Positions 39,008 to 51,278 of a DNA stretch of 64,000 nucleotides are shown here, in pieces; within the stretch, counting starts at the first letter, position 1; every line of letters starts with the position of its first letter. This DNA is from Cardinalis cardinalis (taxonomy: Eukaryota; Chordata; Aves; Passeriformes; Cardinalidae). The position numbers and the translations under genes are program-made. The DNA lies in assembly GCA_014549065.1 (NCBI GenBank), contig JACDOX010000009.1, positions 11,103,188 to 11,167,187 of the forward strand, written 5' to 3'. Below the pieces are notes generated by a model. It was not told the DNA's origin, ran no database searches, and worked only from the letters and a program-made list of their open reading frames with translations.

Positions 39008-40379
39008 CAAAAAAAGGTCAGTTGTATGAGGTTTACAAATATTTTATGAAACAACTGGTGTTTAAGTNGGATTTTAAGGTTATTATAACACCTCTATAGA
39101 GTTCTGTGTCACTGAACTTCTGTGGCCTATTCAGTTCTCATTCTATATGACTGGGAAAAGTACCTAGTAAAGAAAGCAAGATTTCATTTTTTGTTGGAAA
39201 TAATACAAAAGCTTTATTTACTATACATGGACTATGTTTTGAAGCTCTAGTACTTGCCCAATTTTTTTCTCCTCCAGGACATCCAAAAGTAACAGTCAAG
39301 TTGCCTACCAAAAATAANATAAGGAGTAAAATAGAGTTCATGCAGAATTAAACAATATTTTTGTGTCAAAAACCTTATTTTTTTACTAAATTTAGTTTCA
39401 TCCTATTTAGAATTTAACAGAGAAAAAAAATCATTTTTAAAGGACTCTAAACAAGAAAATTATATTTTTTAAACCCTGAAACAATACTTATAGAAGAACA
39501 CAAATTACATACAGAAGTATGTATTTACAAAGAACTCTAAAAGATAAGTGAGGGCAGCAAGCTTTTCACATCTTTGAATGGTGCATCTAAGCCATCAATA
39601 TCACATGTAACTCAGAAAGAAACTGATATATTTAATGATTAATAATTTCTTNACCTATAACCCAAACTATAAAGGTTGTGGAAAACCTAGTCCAGAAGTT
39701 CATATACAGGTTTAATACAAGCAGAGCTGAATTACAAGTCACTGTTGTCCTGACCTCCTACTCACTCTCAAATTTTTCATATTTCCAAAAGTTTTTGTTT
39801 CTACCCTTTTATAGTTAGTAATTTAGCTACTTACTCAAAGAAACATTTTTCTACTAACCTAGATATTACTCACCAGATTATTTTTCTCCTTCTTTGTTAT
39901 TTTCTCATTTTAATTATTTTGATTTCTTCTTTCCTCTTTNTTTTTTTAATAAAAATATCCACTGCACAGACTTTTACAGTTCCCCATAATATGCANTAAA
40001 GAGACAAGATATAAAACTTTGCAGCCAATATTCAGCAACAACGGGCACGTTTTCACTTAATTTCCTCTTAAAATCTGAAATACCGTCTGGCCTGTCTAGA
40101 CAAAGACATAGGATTAACATTTCAGGCACCCAGCTTAGGAGCACTCGATCTCATAAAGAGAGGATAGAGGAAGGGCAGGTTCCAAACTATCTCCAGTTTC
40201 CTGGTGAGAAGACTTCCCTACAACTGAACCAGACTTCAAGCTGTGAGAAACAGCTGTAACACCTGTAACATTCAGTGGTGTTAGAGATAATTTTGATGGC
40301 AGCATAAGAACTGGCAATCTCTCCGAGAAGCACTGCTATCTGCTCCTGGCATGCCTTCTCGAGGGCAGCTGCCCAGACA
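39008..40379. other. AT-rich non-coding DNA
   Basis: No gene or repeat family is recognised. A T-run with one N lies near 39940. Confidence 0.55.
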
Positions 40380-40945
40380 TGGGTTTAGGAAAAGGCAGGT
40401 CCTGCCTTGTGAACCTGATGTCTTTCTGTGACAACATGACCCACCTAGTGGATGAGGTGGGTCTGTGGATGTGTCTACCTGAAGTTTAATACAGCCCTTG
40501 TCACCATCTGCCACAGCATTCTCCTGGAGAAACTGGCTACTCATCTTTTAGATGGGAACATTTTGCCAGTAGAGAACTGNTAGGATGGCTGGTCCCAGAG
40601 AGTGGTGGTGCATGGAGTTACAACCAGCTGGCAGCTGATCACCAGTGGTGCTCCCCAGAACCAGTGTTGGGGCCAGCACTGTTTAATATCCTTATCAATT
40701 GTCTGGATGATGGGATTGAGTGCCCACTCAGTCGGTCTGAAGACAAAACCCAGTGAGCAAGAATTTTGATCTGTTTGAANGTNGGAAGGTTCTGCAGAGG
40801 GATCGGGACAGGCTTGATCAATGGGCTGAGGTCACCTGTATGAAGTTCAACAAAGCCAGGGGCCAGGTACTGCACTTGGGTCACCACAATCCCAGGCAGT
40901 GCTACAGGCAGAGTGGCTGGAAAGCTTTCCAGTGAAAAAAAGGTG
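40380..40945 (+). repeat. avian CR1 LINE fragment (RT region, internally deleted)
   Basis: The phrases ggcaggtcctgcctt and gaacctgatgtctttctg, then cagcattctcctggagaaac, then gtgctccccagaaccagtgt, then gatcgggacaggcttgat and gttcaacaaagccagg match the CR1 reverse-transcriptase region in order. Pieces are missing between them and the frame is broken by stops. The open frames here on either strand are remnants. The element lacks its 3' end and could not move. Confidence 0.9.
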
Positions 40946-42902
40946 CTGCTCAATCTACACTCTTTAAAAGCAAAAACAAGGTTTTTCTTTTTTGTTTCAA
41001 ATCTTTTATTGGCATAAAAAGCATAGCTCTTCTTCTCTGAGATACTTTCTTTACCTAAGAATTGATAACTAAATGTACGTTGTTTAACCATTTCGAAGTC
41101 AATATAAGCCCACAGCCAAAGACCGTACAAATTTAATCATACATTTTGAGGAAGAGGTCTGAGCAGGAAGGCTGTTCTATCATTCAGAGAAGAAAGCAAT
41201 ACATAAACATGGTGTTCACCTTTTCATGTGCAGGTACACAACGGGGTAAGGAAAGAGCATTTTGAAAAATGCAGGGTTGTTTTAACGAGAAAGTCAAATA
41301 CAGTTCCGTTACTGAAAATACATCTGTGCATTACGGTTATCATATCTATGTTGCAGAGAGAGTTGCATTATGTAAATTCATATTCCTTCCTTTTGCTTCA
41401 GTCTCAGACTGATTCAGACATATGGTTTGCAGAATGCTTGCAACTGTCTCATTTTTGGCACTTCAAATACAGGAAGCAATATGTTATTTGTATATTCTGT
41501 TAGGGACTAATACAATACAAAGCCCACTGAAACAGCTCAACTTTGGATCATACCCTTCAATTCTCTCCTGACTAGTCTACACTGTTTCCTGAAAAGGCAT
41601 CACAGAATTTTTTGCAAAGGTAGTTTGACAGCTGCTCTACTGGTTATTACTAGTCTTTTCCTGCATTGTTCTGCACTTACCCTGCAATTTTTTTCCATCG
41701 CCTCCGTGTTAGGCTCCAGACCTGATCTCAGTGTAGACAACAGTAATCTTTCCATTACTTCATTACAAGCGGTTTAGATTGGAAACCAAATCTGCTCTCC
41801 AGGGTGAGAAGTGAATTGCGTGACTTCCAGCTAGAGACGCTCCACTCTCCATCAGGACACTTGGCTATCCCACCACACCCTGGTTTCTGAGTGCTTGTAG
41901 GAAAGCTATGGATGTGCTGTGTCAGCATGTAAAGCAGCAGTGCTTGTAAAGACAAGACATAAAATATGTTTCTGTGATTCAGTGTCAACAATGCTTATAT
42001 GTCATTTCCAGTTACGTTTTGTTCTAATATGGCTTACATTAGTGGCATTTAATCACAATTTTATTTTTGCTCTCCTTGAGGGTTGGTCCCAGTAAAGTTG
42101 CCTTTCTAAAAATCTGATTGATCACAGAGAATGCAATGATAATAAATATTGCACCTTAATCTTTTTAAGAAGTACGCATGGTCATTAATTTACTCCTTAT
42201 GAAAGGACACTTTTTCAGTTCTGTCTCTCAAGATCTACAGTNAGGTCTTTTCTTCTAGGAAGAAAACAGGTTAATAAATAATCCAGTCTGAGGTTTATTG
42301 GCCTTTTTTGTCATTCATCTCCAGTGGGAATTATAGCAAGGAACAGTTGCCCTTGTTAACCTGCAAACATTTTTCACTCAGTTAGGTCATTGCCTCTGGC
42401 TCAAGGGTCCAATTTTCCTTTCATTCATTAAGCACATTGGGAAGTGGAGTTCCTAACCCTTTCCAGTCTAAATGTGGAACAATCACATCCCCTCACAATC
42501 AAGTGCCAATGTGCTGGGACCTTTACGTTTCACTGTGATCTCTCAGTGACGCAAGTTTTTAACAATTGAAGGATATTAAGTCAAAAAGTTGTTTTCTAAT
42601 TGGAGGAGCTCAGGGGATTTCAAATAATGAACTTTTATAAACTGGAAGCTGGTACATGTGCCTTTCCAATTATTTCTGTTTCAAATCAGGCAAGAGGGCA
42701 CTGCTAATCTCAGAAAGCAGATTTCAGAAGTTCTACTAGAAATTAAGGCTGTGAAGCCTAACAGTTGAGCAGGCGTAAACCATTAATGCTTTGAGGAGAT
42801 GAAATTACACAGTCTCATATGATATTTTACTGGATGGTGTAATAGCTAAGGGACAATGTAATTCCAGATTTTAAAGTGTGTTTGATATAGCTAATTCACT
42901 CC
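40946..42902. other. AT-rich non-coding DNA
   Basis: No gene is recognised between the two CR1 fragments. Confidence 0.55.
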
Positions 42903-43297
42903 TATAAAGACAGGCTGAGAGGGCTGATGCTGTTCAGCCTGGAGAAGAGATGCTTCTGGGGAGACTNAGAGCAGCGTTCCAGTACCTAAAGGAGGCCAAC
43001 AGGAGAGCTGGAGAGGGACTTNTTACAAGAGACTCCACTGATAGAACGAGGGGTAATAGTTTCAGACTAAAATAGAGTAGGTTTAGATATTAAGGAAAGA
43101 TTCTTTACTGTGGGGATGGTGAAACACTGGCACATGTTGCCCAGGGAAGTTGCAGATGCACAATTCCNGGAAGAGTTCAAGGCCACGTTGGAAGGAACTT
43201 TGAGCAACCTGGCCTAGTGGAAGATGCCCATGGCGGGGCAGTGGAACTAGAGGATCTTTGACATCCCTTCCAACCCAAAGCATTCTATGATGATTTT
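42903..43297 (+). repeat. avian CR1 LINE 3' end
   Basis: A continuous 3' CR1 segment begins with gctgatgctgttcagcctgg, continues with ttcaaggccacgttggaagg and cctggcctagtggaagatg, and ends in the CR1 terminal repeat attctatgatgatttt. 5' truncation, as seen here, is the rule for CR1. It is moderately diverged. Confidence 0.93.
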
Positions 43298-44716
43298 ATT
43301 ATTCCCTTTGGAGCATTCATAAAGAAAGAAGGGAGAATGAGTATTGGTTATTGATAAAAGACTTTGCTACAGAGAATCTTTGGGTGGATGAATGGTGGTT
43401 GCAGTTCTGTAATTAAGAGCCAAACACTTGAGCTCTTTATATACAGATGTTTCTATACACATCATTGACTGTGCCAAAATATAATAAAAATATCTCTCTG
43501 CATTAAGTTAGCAGAGTGTCTATATAGCTCTAGAAGATAAGCAGAAAAATCACTAATCCTTTACAGCAGCATAATTGGAGATTTTGTGAAGTAGGATACT
43601 TTAAAATGGGAATGAAGTAACAGGGAGCNTCTGTACAACTGCTCAGAAGAGAGTTTGAGACATGGCAAAGGAGAAGACACCTGAGTAGGAGAAATGTAGA
43701 ATATTTGAATTTCATATCATCTGATTTCTCCTCCTGCTGAGTGGTCAGTAAAAAGTAGAGGAAGGATTTTTCAGGAGCTCTATGTAATGGTTTCAGGGCA
43801 CAGCAGGGAGGAGTAAACTGGAAAAGTGTAGCTGGGACATGAGATAAGCACTNTATGAATTATAATCCTGGCAATGGAGGATGGAGAAAAAGGGATGCAG
43901 GCGGAAGACTGAGCAGAGGGAAATAATACACGACGGTCTGGATGTGTGGGATGTATATAGCAGCTCAGCTGTTATAGATGGAGGAAGAGAAAGGCTGACA
44001 TTAACATTGGCATTAAACAGGAAAAGAAAAAAGAAAAGGGCTGATGGTTAGAGGCTGGCAAAAGAAAAGCTGCTGTGGGTTTTCATCTTGAAAATATTGA
44101 GCTTATTGTGGTCTGTATAAAGATTCCCAGAAAAGTTAGCAGGCATGTCAGGGGAAGTAGAATATTGTTCAGTGGGGAGAGATGGAAAGGGAAATTTGGG
44201 AATTATGTCTTGGCCAATTGTTGAAGAAATTGGAACTAAGTCAAATTTTCNGGGAGGTTCCCAAAGAGAGGGAAAAGAAAAACTGATGCTTTTCAAAAAC
44301 ACACTCATTCAGCTTCCTTGTTACTTGTACAACTGATGTGTCAAATGTCAACATTTTGTTATTTCTAAAAAGGAGAGGAGAAATATGTTTTGTTTGAACC
44401 CTGTGACTGCCTACATGCAGATAGAATAACTGAAAACTTCAGCTGGAAGGGTGTAGGGTAATTAGACACAAACGTTTTGGGGGTCTTTCCTGAATAAGTT
44501 ACCCATGCAGGCAGGCTGTTTAGCACTTTTTAAACTCTCAAAGGCTCAGAGCTAAATTAGGCCGGAAACTGGTCAGCAAGAAAGTTAGACACAAAAATTC
44601 AGCAGCAATTTTTATTTCTATTGGAATTTTTCAAAATTAAATTCTTAAAGTTTACATGCACAAACACATAAATATATATGCAGAGAGACAAATTGAGAGA
44701 AATCTATATCATATAC
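43298..44716. other. non-coding DNA left of the LTR
   Basis: AG-rich in part (43700-44050). No gene is recognised. Confidence 0.55.
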
Positions 44717-45175
44717 TGCTGCCTTAGGTTTTAACTTTCGTAATTCTCAGATTCTGTGCTGCCTAGGGGTGTAGCTCTGACCTTCATATTAAGTGTTTGT
44801 AAGCTCTCTTCACAGGGTAGGTAGACAAAAAAATCCTTTTCCAGCTTGAGACCGTGGATAACCCTTATGAGCTTCAGGCAAAAAGTACAAACATCGAAGT
44901 ATTGAGGGGAACTGAGGGGAGCAAACAAGGAGGATGGGACTTCATAACCCAAAGTCATAATTGGACAATTTACTCCAAATGGAGTTAATTGAGACAACTT
45001 GCAAATGGACCAAAACTTATCCATTTTGTGACCATTTTGGGTCCATCTTGGGTGTAGCCGTGGCCAGGCTCTTGTACTGCCCAAGGTGTGTCCTTTAAGG
45101 CCTTTTAATAAATACCTACTTTATTGTCTTAGCTCTGACTAGTCTCTCTTCCAAGTTCAGCCTCTCAAGGCATCA
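44717..45175 (+). mobile_element. solo LTR of an endogenous retrovirus
   Basis: The 459-bp element starts with TGCTGCC and ends with GGCATCA, which are inverted copies with one mismatch and give the retroviral TG...CA termini. It is flanked on both sides by ATAC (44713-44716 and 45176-45179), a 4-bp target-site duplication. An AATAAA at 45107-45112 lies where the R-region polyadenylation signal should be, followed by a T/G-rich U5. The run ccattttgggtccatcttgg with ccaaggtgtgtcctttaagg resembles LTRs common in songbirds. No gag, pol or env sequence adjoins it, so it is a solo LTR left by recombination between two LTRs. A 4-bp duplication fits the class I (gamma-like) group best, but the family is not certain. 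Confidence 0.85.
45107..45112 (+). promoter_or_regulatory. LTR polyadenylation signal AATAAA
   Basis: Lies inside the solo LTR, 63 bases before its end, in the position expected for R/U5. Confidence 0.7.
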
Positions 45176-45179
45176 ATAC

Positions 45180-47268
45180 TTACAGAGATAAAATTCCCAT
45201 CTCTCAGTATTGTGTCAGGTACTGGTAGAGCAAGGTCCTGTTCAGCAGAGTTTGCATCAGTCCAGCAGAAGTTCCCCTGGGTGAATCAGGAGCCAGGAGT
45301 AGTAGCTGGAGGATCCTCACTANCCCACTTCCTGTCCCATAGGGTCCAGGGCAGGCAGACTCCCCTATGAGTTGGAGCTTCCCAAGGCTTTCAGACTACT
45401 ACTGACCCCAGAAAACTTAATTTTTTTCTTTCTATTTTTTTTTAATGAAACATGAAAGTTTTCTATACTGGAATGAAAACAAAGCTGTTCAAATTTGTAT
45501 GTGTGTGTGGCAGATTTATGCTGGAGGAATTCAACTGTCTCTCAGATGGTGGTTGTTACAAAAGCCTGGGACATCAGNGATCCAAATTCTTAAAAGAATA
45601 GTTCTTCATGCATATAACAAGAAAAAAAAAGCTGAGTGGGGCCTACCTCCTTTTTTTTCCAACCTGGACCACAAATATTTTTCTCTTATGTGCTGCTTCC
45701 CAAAAGAAACCAAACAAACCTGATATATTGCCAAAAGTTTCCATTTGGACAGAACACCATATTCTTTGGAAACTCCAGTGAAGTACAGTTTTTTTAACTC
45801 CTGTACTCAAAAATTTTTGAGAGCTTGAAGGATGCCATGTGGCCAATGCAATTTTTCAAGGTTTTTTCCTCTGACTATGGACTTCAAGCAAAGCAGTCAG
45901 AAGACAGCTTTATTTCAAAAGGAATGTCTAAATTTCATTTTGTGTGAAAGAAACTGAACGTAGAAATATCAAAATATCCTATGAAGTGGGATTGCTGCTT
46001 TCTGCCCAGTTCTGGTTACACACAGAGGTGTTACTGGGTGTTGGCTAGAGGATGAGCTGAAGGATAGAGAAAGAATAATGTTACTGTCAGGTCTCATCAC
46101 AAAACCTGTAATGATGATGTTACAGAGTAGACACTTTCAATGTCAGCGCTTACTATAATTTTATNGGATGTCTGTTGTTATGTGGTAGTGTTTCTAAAGG
46201 CCCAGCTTCTGGGAACTTGCAAAGACACNTAAATTTAAGCATAATTTCCCTGTTTAAAATAGATTAAGGTTGGTATTGGCCACAGAGAAAAGTTTAAAAT
46301 CATGAANCAAAATGCTCAACCATCACAGAGCAGGCAGAAAGACACTTCTCTTCACTATATTCCTTTTAAGTTCNATAATTTTAAGAAGATTTCTGAATTT
46401 CTGGAGCCAATTTCATAATGTTTGAATGCTCAGGTTTGGCATAATTGATTTTTCTGACTCCCACACAAGCTGATGCAAGCAAGTCATTAAAAAGGGCTGA
46501 ACATGCCTAGTTGTAAGGCTCTGCCAAACCTCTGTTTGCTGACAAGAGAAGCATTTTTGAAAGTCACAAGAAACACTGAAAGTCTTTTTGTCAGCTTTAA
46601 AAAAAAATCTGAGTTGCACCTCTATTCCAGGCCACACAGACTGAAATAATTTCTGAAACGGAGATTGCACAGGAAGGAATGTCCTTATATACATTTGTTA
46701 AAGCATTGAAATCCAAATGCAGTACTGATTCTTTACATTATAAGTCAATGTTACACGACAAACTTTAATTCTGTGAGTGGATCTGATAACGANAGATTGT
46801 AACAGCCTGTTCAGGAAGAAACACTTGTAGGTTAACTTCTTGATCNCATTGAGAAATTATTTAAGAAACACTGCAAGAGCTGTTTACACTTTCCATGTAT
46901 TATACATAAATATTTGTTTATGGAGCAACTGTGTGGTGCTTTGCCTTTGTCAGCAACTGGAAGTTGTTACTAATAACANCATTTAGGGTTATAAATTCCA
47001 TAACCCCTATCTGACTCCATGCTGTACTTTCCAAGAAATTGCAAAGTGAGAATTCTGGCCTGGGCTTCAAGGAAGAGTTATGCTGAGATGCACAAAAGTG
47101 TTTTGTGAGAAACTTCAGTGCTTTTTGCACTCCACATTACCCCCATCCCCACAGCCATGTAGAGGACACTGAAGCCTTACACAAAATTGTTTTTACAATG
47201 TGAGCTAGCCAGAAGTTTGAGACCGTTTTTAAAACCAGACCTAATCTCTACCATGCACTCACTACATT
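45180..47268. other. non-coding DNA, 2.1 kb
   Basis: No gene or clear repeat family is recognised. Confidence 0.55.
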
Positions 47269-47500
47269 ATCACAGANTCACAGAATCTTTGATGTTGGAA
47301 AGGTCCTCCAAGACCATCAAGTCCAACCTTTGACTAATGATCATCTTGCCGACTAAACCATGACACTANGTGCCACATCCAGTCAATTTTTGAACATCTC
47401 CAAAATGGTGTTTCCATCACCTCCCTGGGAAGACATTTCCAGTGTTTAAATTCTTTCCAAAAAGAGAGTTCCTCCTCATGTCCAAACTTATTGCTAATAT
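47269..47500 (-). repeat. avian CR1 LINE 3' end, antisense
   Basis: It opens on the plus strand with atcacagantcacagaat, the complement of the CR1 terminal repeat. Then come ggaaaggtcctccaagacca, tcaagtccaacctttgac and catcacctccctgggaag, all the antisense of the CR1 3' region. The right edge fades out around 47500-47590. Confidence 0.9.
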
Positions 47501-49245
47501 CCAAATAATATGTCATCATTCTTCTCTGTCNTCTGGTTCAAACTCGTCCCTTCACAAAGGACCCAAGCCCATGAGCTAACAAGCTCTGCAGGCGCTAGTG
47601 TCATATAAATACTCTTACTAGACACAAAATTTATCCTCCATTTATATTTCAGTGTTTGACTATCAGTTCACTGCATTGGAAAGTTTAATTTCAATTAATA
47701 CATCACACAACAAAGAGCNTAAACTTTGAAGTAAGTATTTGACACATGTTAGCAGCCGGTTTAAAGAATTTAGGGTGAGCCAAAATTGATCATAATCAGC
47801 AAAATTCCTTCCTTGCATTCCAGATAACAATATCAGACGTTGGCCAGATACTTGGGTCCTAAGAGAAGAGCTTATTAGAGAATTGGAATTTTTGTAATCT
47901 TGTAAGATATCTGGTGTTACTANGTTACCTTGACAGGTGAAAGGCTAGTGGCATCCTGCTGTAGGATGGATGAATGGGCTCAGGAAAGTATTCTGGGTGT
48001 TCTGCTTTATGGCAAGGTTCTCTCCTTCAGTGACCCAAATCCAAAAGTTATCCCAGAAAAATCAGTACAGTATTTGGCCCATTGTTAGCNTACTATGCTT
48101 AGCAATCTCTAACACAGAACAATGCCCAGTGGATTTTGAGAGTCCAGCTTTCTTCAAAACTATTTCTTTCTTTCATACAAAAAAGGACAAAAAAGAAGAA
48201 AACACAAAAGCATGGGAAAGTAAGTTAGGCAGGAAACAAGTCTGTATTAACATTTGTTGCCCAGAAGAAAAGTAGATTTAAAAAAAAAGATACATATTTA
48301 AAAAGCTGAACATTTTAGCTTCATTTTAATTAGTATTTATTCAGAGTCCTGTGGGAAAAGAATGAATGCCATATAACATATCTGATGCTGGAAAACCCTG
48401 AATATCCTCAAATTCATGTTGATTAAAGTAGGAAACATGGGAACAGAAGGTCCTATTTTACATTTTTTTTTTACAATCTCGGCCACAGTTTGATAATGGT
48501 TAAGTAAAGCATTAGGGATTTTGGGTTTTTTATCATGTAAGAATTCCTAAGAGAAGGATCTTGTGAAGATTTATGTTTAAGGCTCTGTAAGAGATGAACC
48601 TCATCTGCTTTAACCGNTTGTGTGTGTGGTCAGTATGCCTAAAGTCATCCCTTTTATAACTATTTTTTGGTAAGGTTTTCCTTGTTCATGTCTAGAAGAC
48701 CAATAAATGCAAATGCAGGGTCTGTAGTAAATGTNTCTCAGTTAATCTTACCTGCCATTGAAAAAGCTGTTTCAGAGTAGTTTTGTCTTCAATGATAGCA
48801 TTTTAAAAAATCAAGGAAAAAAAGGCAGTTCGTAGAGTTATACTCTAACTCAATCCATTGATGCTCATTTTGTTCTTGTTATACTTCATGGGAACAAAGA
48901 GAAGTCTGAGTTCTCATAAATCAATAAAAAGCAAATGGCATGTGGACTGACTAAATATGAGAATAAAAGTAAAAAATTACTACTGCTAGACTCATCCATA
49001 TTTCTTACTACTTTCCTAATAGCAGGTACATCATGTCCTAGAACTTTAGAAAGTCTTCCAATGAGAAATCATTCAGTCTTTTTCTCACTACTATATAATT
49101 CCCCAAATGATTTCTCATTCTAGTGTCAGAAATCANATTTTCTGGCTGCTGTCCTCAAAGAAAAGGTGAATAAATTATTCACAGTACCTCCTTCCTAAAA
49201 ATTCCTTTGGGAAGAGAGGGTATCTCAACAGAAGGCATCATCCTC
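47501..49245. other. AT-rich non-coding DNA
   Basis: No gene is recognised. The 101-codon frame at 47970-48275 has no recognisable domain. Confidence 0.55.
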
Positions 49246-49527
49246 AGTTCTCTCCAACATCATCAACAACCAGGACACAGGACTCAAAGGTATACTAAGT
49301 AAGTTTGCTGACAGCTAAATGTGAAGAAGCTGTCAGCTCCCTCAAGAGCAGGAACAGGATCCCCAGGGAATGGTCACAGCTTTATACCTGTCTGAGTTCA
49401 AGAAGTGTTTGGACAATGCTCCAAGGCACATGGTGTGATTCTTGGGGTGTTCTGCACAGCACCAGATGTTGGACTTGATGAACCTGGATGGGTCCCTTCC
49501 AACCAAGCATTTTCTATGATTCTATGG
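49246..49527 (+). repeat. avian CR1 LINE, internally deleted
   Basis: The first part (tctccaacatcatcaacaac, aagtttgctgacagc) comes from the RT-distal region. The rest is the extreme 3' end (gaatggtcacagc, gagttcaagaagtgtttgg, gttggacttgatgaacctgg, ending ttctatgattctatg). Several hundred bases of consensus are missing between them, near 49310-49360. Confidence 0.9.
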
Positions 49528-51259
49528 TCTCTTAGCAAAACCCTTCCATTATTAAAATCTTACTTGCAGCACCACATCACATTTCTCTTAAGAATGATTG
49601 CTGCCATCCCTCAATTTTTTTTTCTTTACCTTGTACCACAAGGGAGGGTTTTGCTCAATGGTGGCTNTGTTTTGGAGAATCACTAGCAGACACTGAAGCT
49701 CTGGCTTGAACTTCCAGAATTCAGTGTGGTCTATAAAGTCCAATACTGACAACGTACAAACCAATCTCCATTCTATTTGCACAATTCAAAGTATGCAAAG
49801 AGATTAAATACTATCATTTGTTCTAATACAGTGGAGGAACAGTGCTATGCACACACTTCAAACACATTGTTATATTTTTTAGCACTCTGAACAGTAGATT
49901 TTTTTCTGGGAGAGGTTACAGCACAGATCCTACTGCACTGTTCATGCAAAGACTACAACTGCATGAAATAAATTTCTCTGTATCAGTATATATCTGAAAA
50001 GAAANGAAGAACAGTTCCAGTGAAAACCTGCTTTATGAAATCCTGCAATGTTAACAAGGCATTACTAAAACAGCGTGTTTGGTTCTATGAGAACTGGCAA
50101 TTGTCAATGCTTAGTTGGAAATATCCTGGTTTTCTAGGAGGGGTTTGTCGGTTAGAGGGTGTAACTATAAAGCTCATAATATTTATTGAAACACTTTAAA
50201 AGTCTTAAAAATTAAAGTCACTTTCAGTGAGAAGGAAATTATTTNATAAATATTTTCATTAAAACACTTTTTGGTGCAGATAACAACATATTTTTCAGCC
50301 TACAGATCCGTTCTCCAAACCTTTATGAGGGTTAAAGGGTAGAGATTGTGAGTTTTTGTGGGGGTTTTTTGTTACTCTAAATTACGTTCTCCACCTAATT
50401 CTAGACAAGTGGGAGAAGACTTTTTCAAATCAAATTTCCTTTAGATAGGAGAAAAAACAATTAGCAAACACTTCCAAACCTCTTTTTGCATATGACCTAT
50501 CAAATTCTCTATATTTTGGCTCTCAGATACATTCTCTATTTCAGAAAGGAGATGCATTCTTCATTTAAATCTGCCTAAATCACTTGCAGAGAGCCTGCTA
50601 TGTGAGTAGCAAAATCAGTATTACCCTGTCCTGGACANGATGCTTAATTAACTCCTAAATTCCAAAAATTTGCTGAACTCACCTAGAAGTCACACAGAAG
50701 ACAAGCCCCCAAATGCCCATCAGTATTACCTTGAAAGGTAATTAGATTTTAAATTGACACAAACTGTACACTTTCCAGGTTTTCAAGATCAGCTGCTTCA
50801 GGATTTCTCTCAAGACATCTTTTTTATTGCACTGATTCATATAATTCCAAAGGTCTGCATGTTTCCTTATCCTATTTCCCTTTCCAGCAGCTGTTAGCTA
50901 CCTTTGATCTGGGAACATAATTTGATAGACTAGGGTGCTGTGTTCTGGCTCCTCTCTCCCAGTACCAGAGGGGTCAGCCTTCCACATGTGCTTACTTTTC
51001 ATATGCCCAGAGGTAAATAGTCACACTCAGTCTCTCTTTGTGNTATCTTTCAGCTTTCTAACCGCTGATAAAGCATTCAGTTATTTTTAAGATCAGGAAA
51101 CATTTTCCCATTGATGTCCAGAATTTTCTAAATTGCTGTCTCTACTTCACACTAGCTGTCCAGATCTCCTTGAACACAGGAGAGGGAAATGTAAAGATGT
51201 GGGAAAAGAGCATAATTGTCAAACTTCACTGTGACAAACTTTCAGGACTGTTCTTTGGG
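49528..51259. other. AT-rich non-coding DNA
   Basis: No gene is recognised. Confidence 0.55.
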
Positions 51260-51278
51260 AATCAATCAATCAATCAAT
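51260..51278 (+). repeat. (AATC)n microsatellite
   Basis: Nearly five perfect AATC units. Confidence 0.85.

Noticed and set aside
40431..40456. 9-bp perfect hairpin gacccacct...aggtgggtc
   Set aside because: It lies within the CR1 RT region and is a property of that copy's mutations, not a separate element.
40639..41130. 163-codon minus-strand frame, one of the longest in the window
   Set aside because: It lies antisense to the CR1 fragment and its right flank and contains ambiguous codons; it is a shadow frame.
44731..45084. 117-codon minus-strand frame
   Set aside because: It is antisense within the solo LTR.
17902..45239. 18 of 19 bases shared between 17902-17920 and 45221-45239 (actggtag-gcaaggtcct)
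   Set aside because: A near match of this length between two places is about what chance gives over all pairs in 64 kb, and similarity does not extend beyond it.
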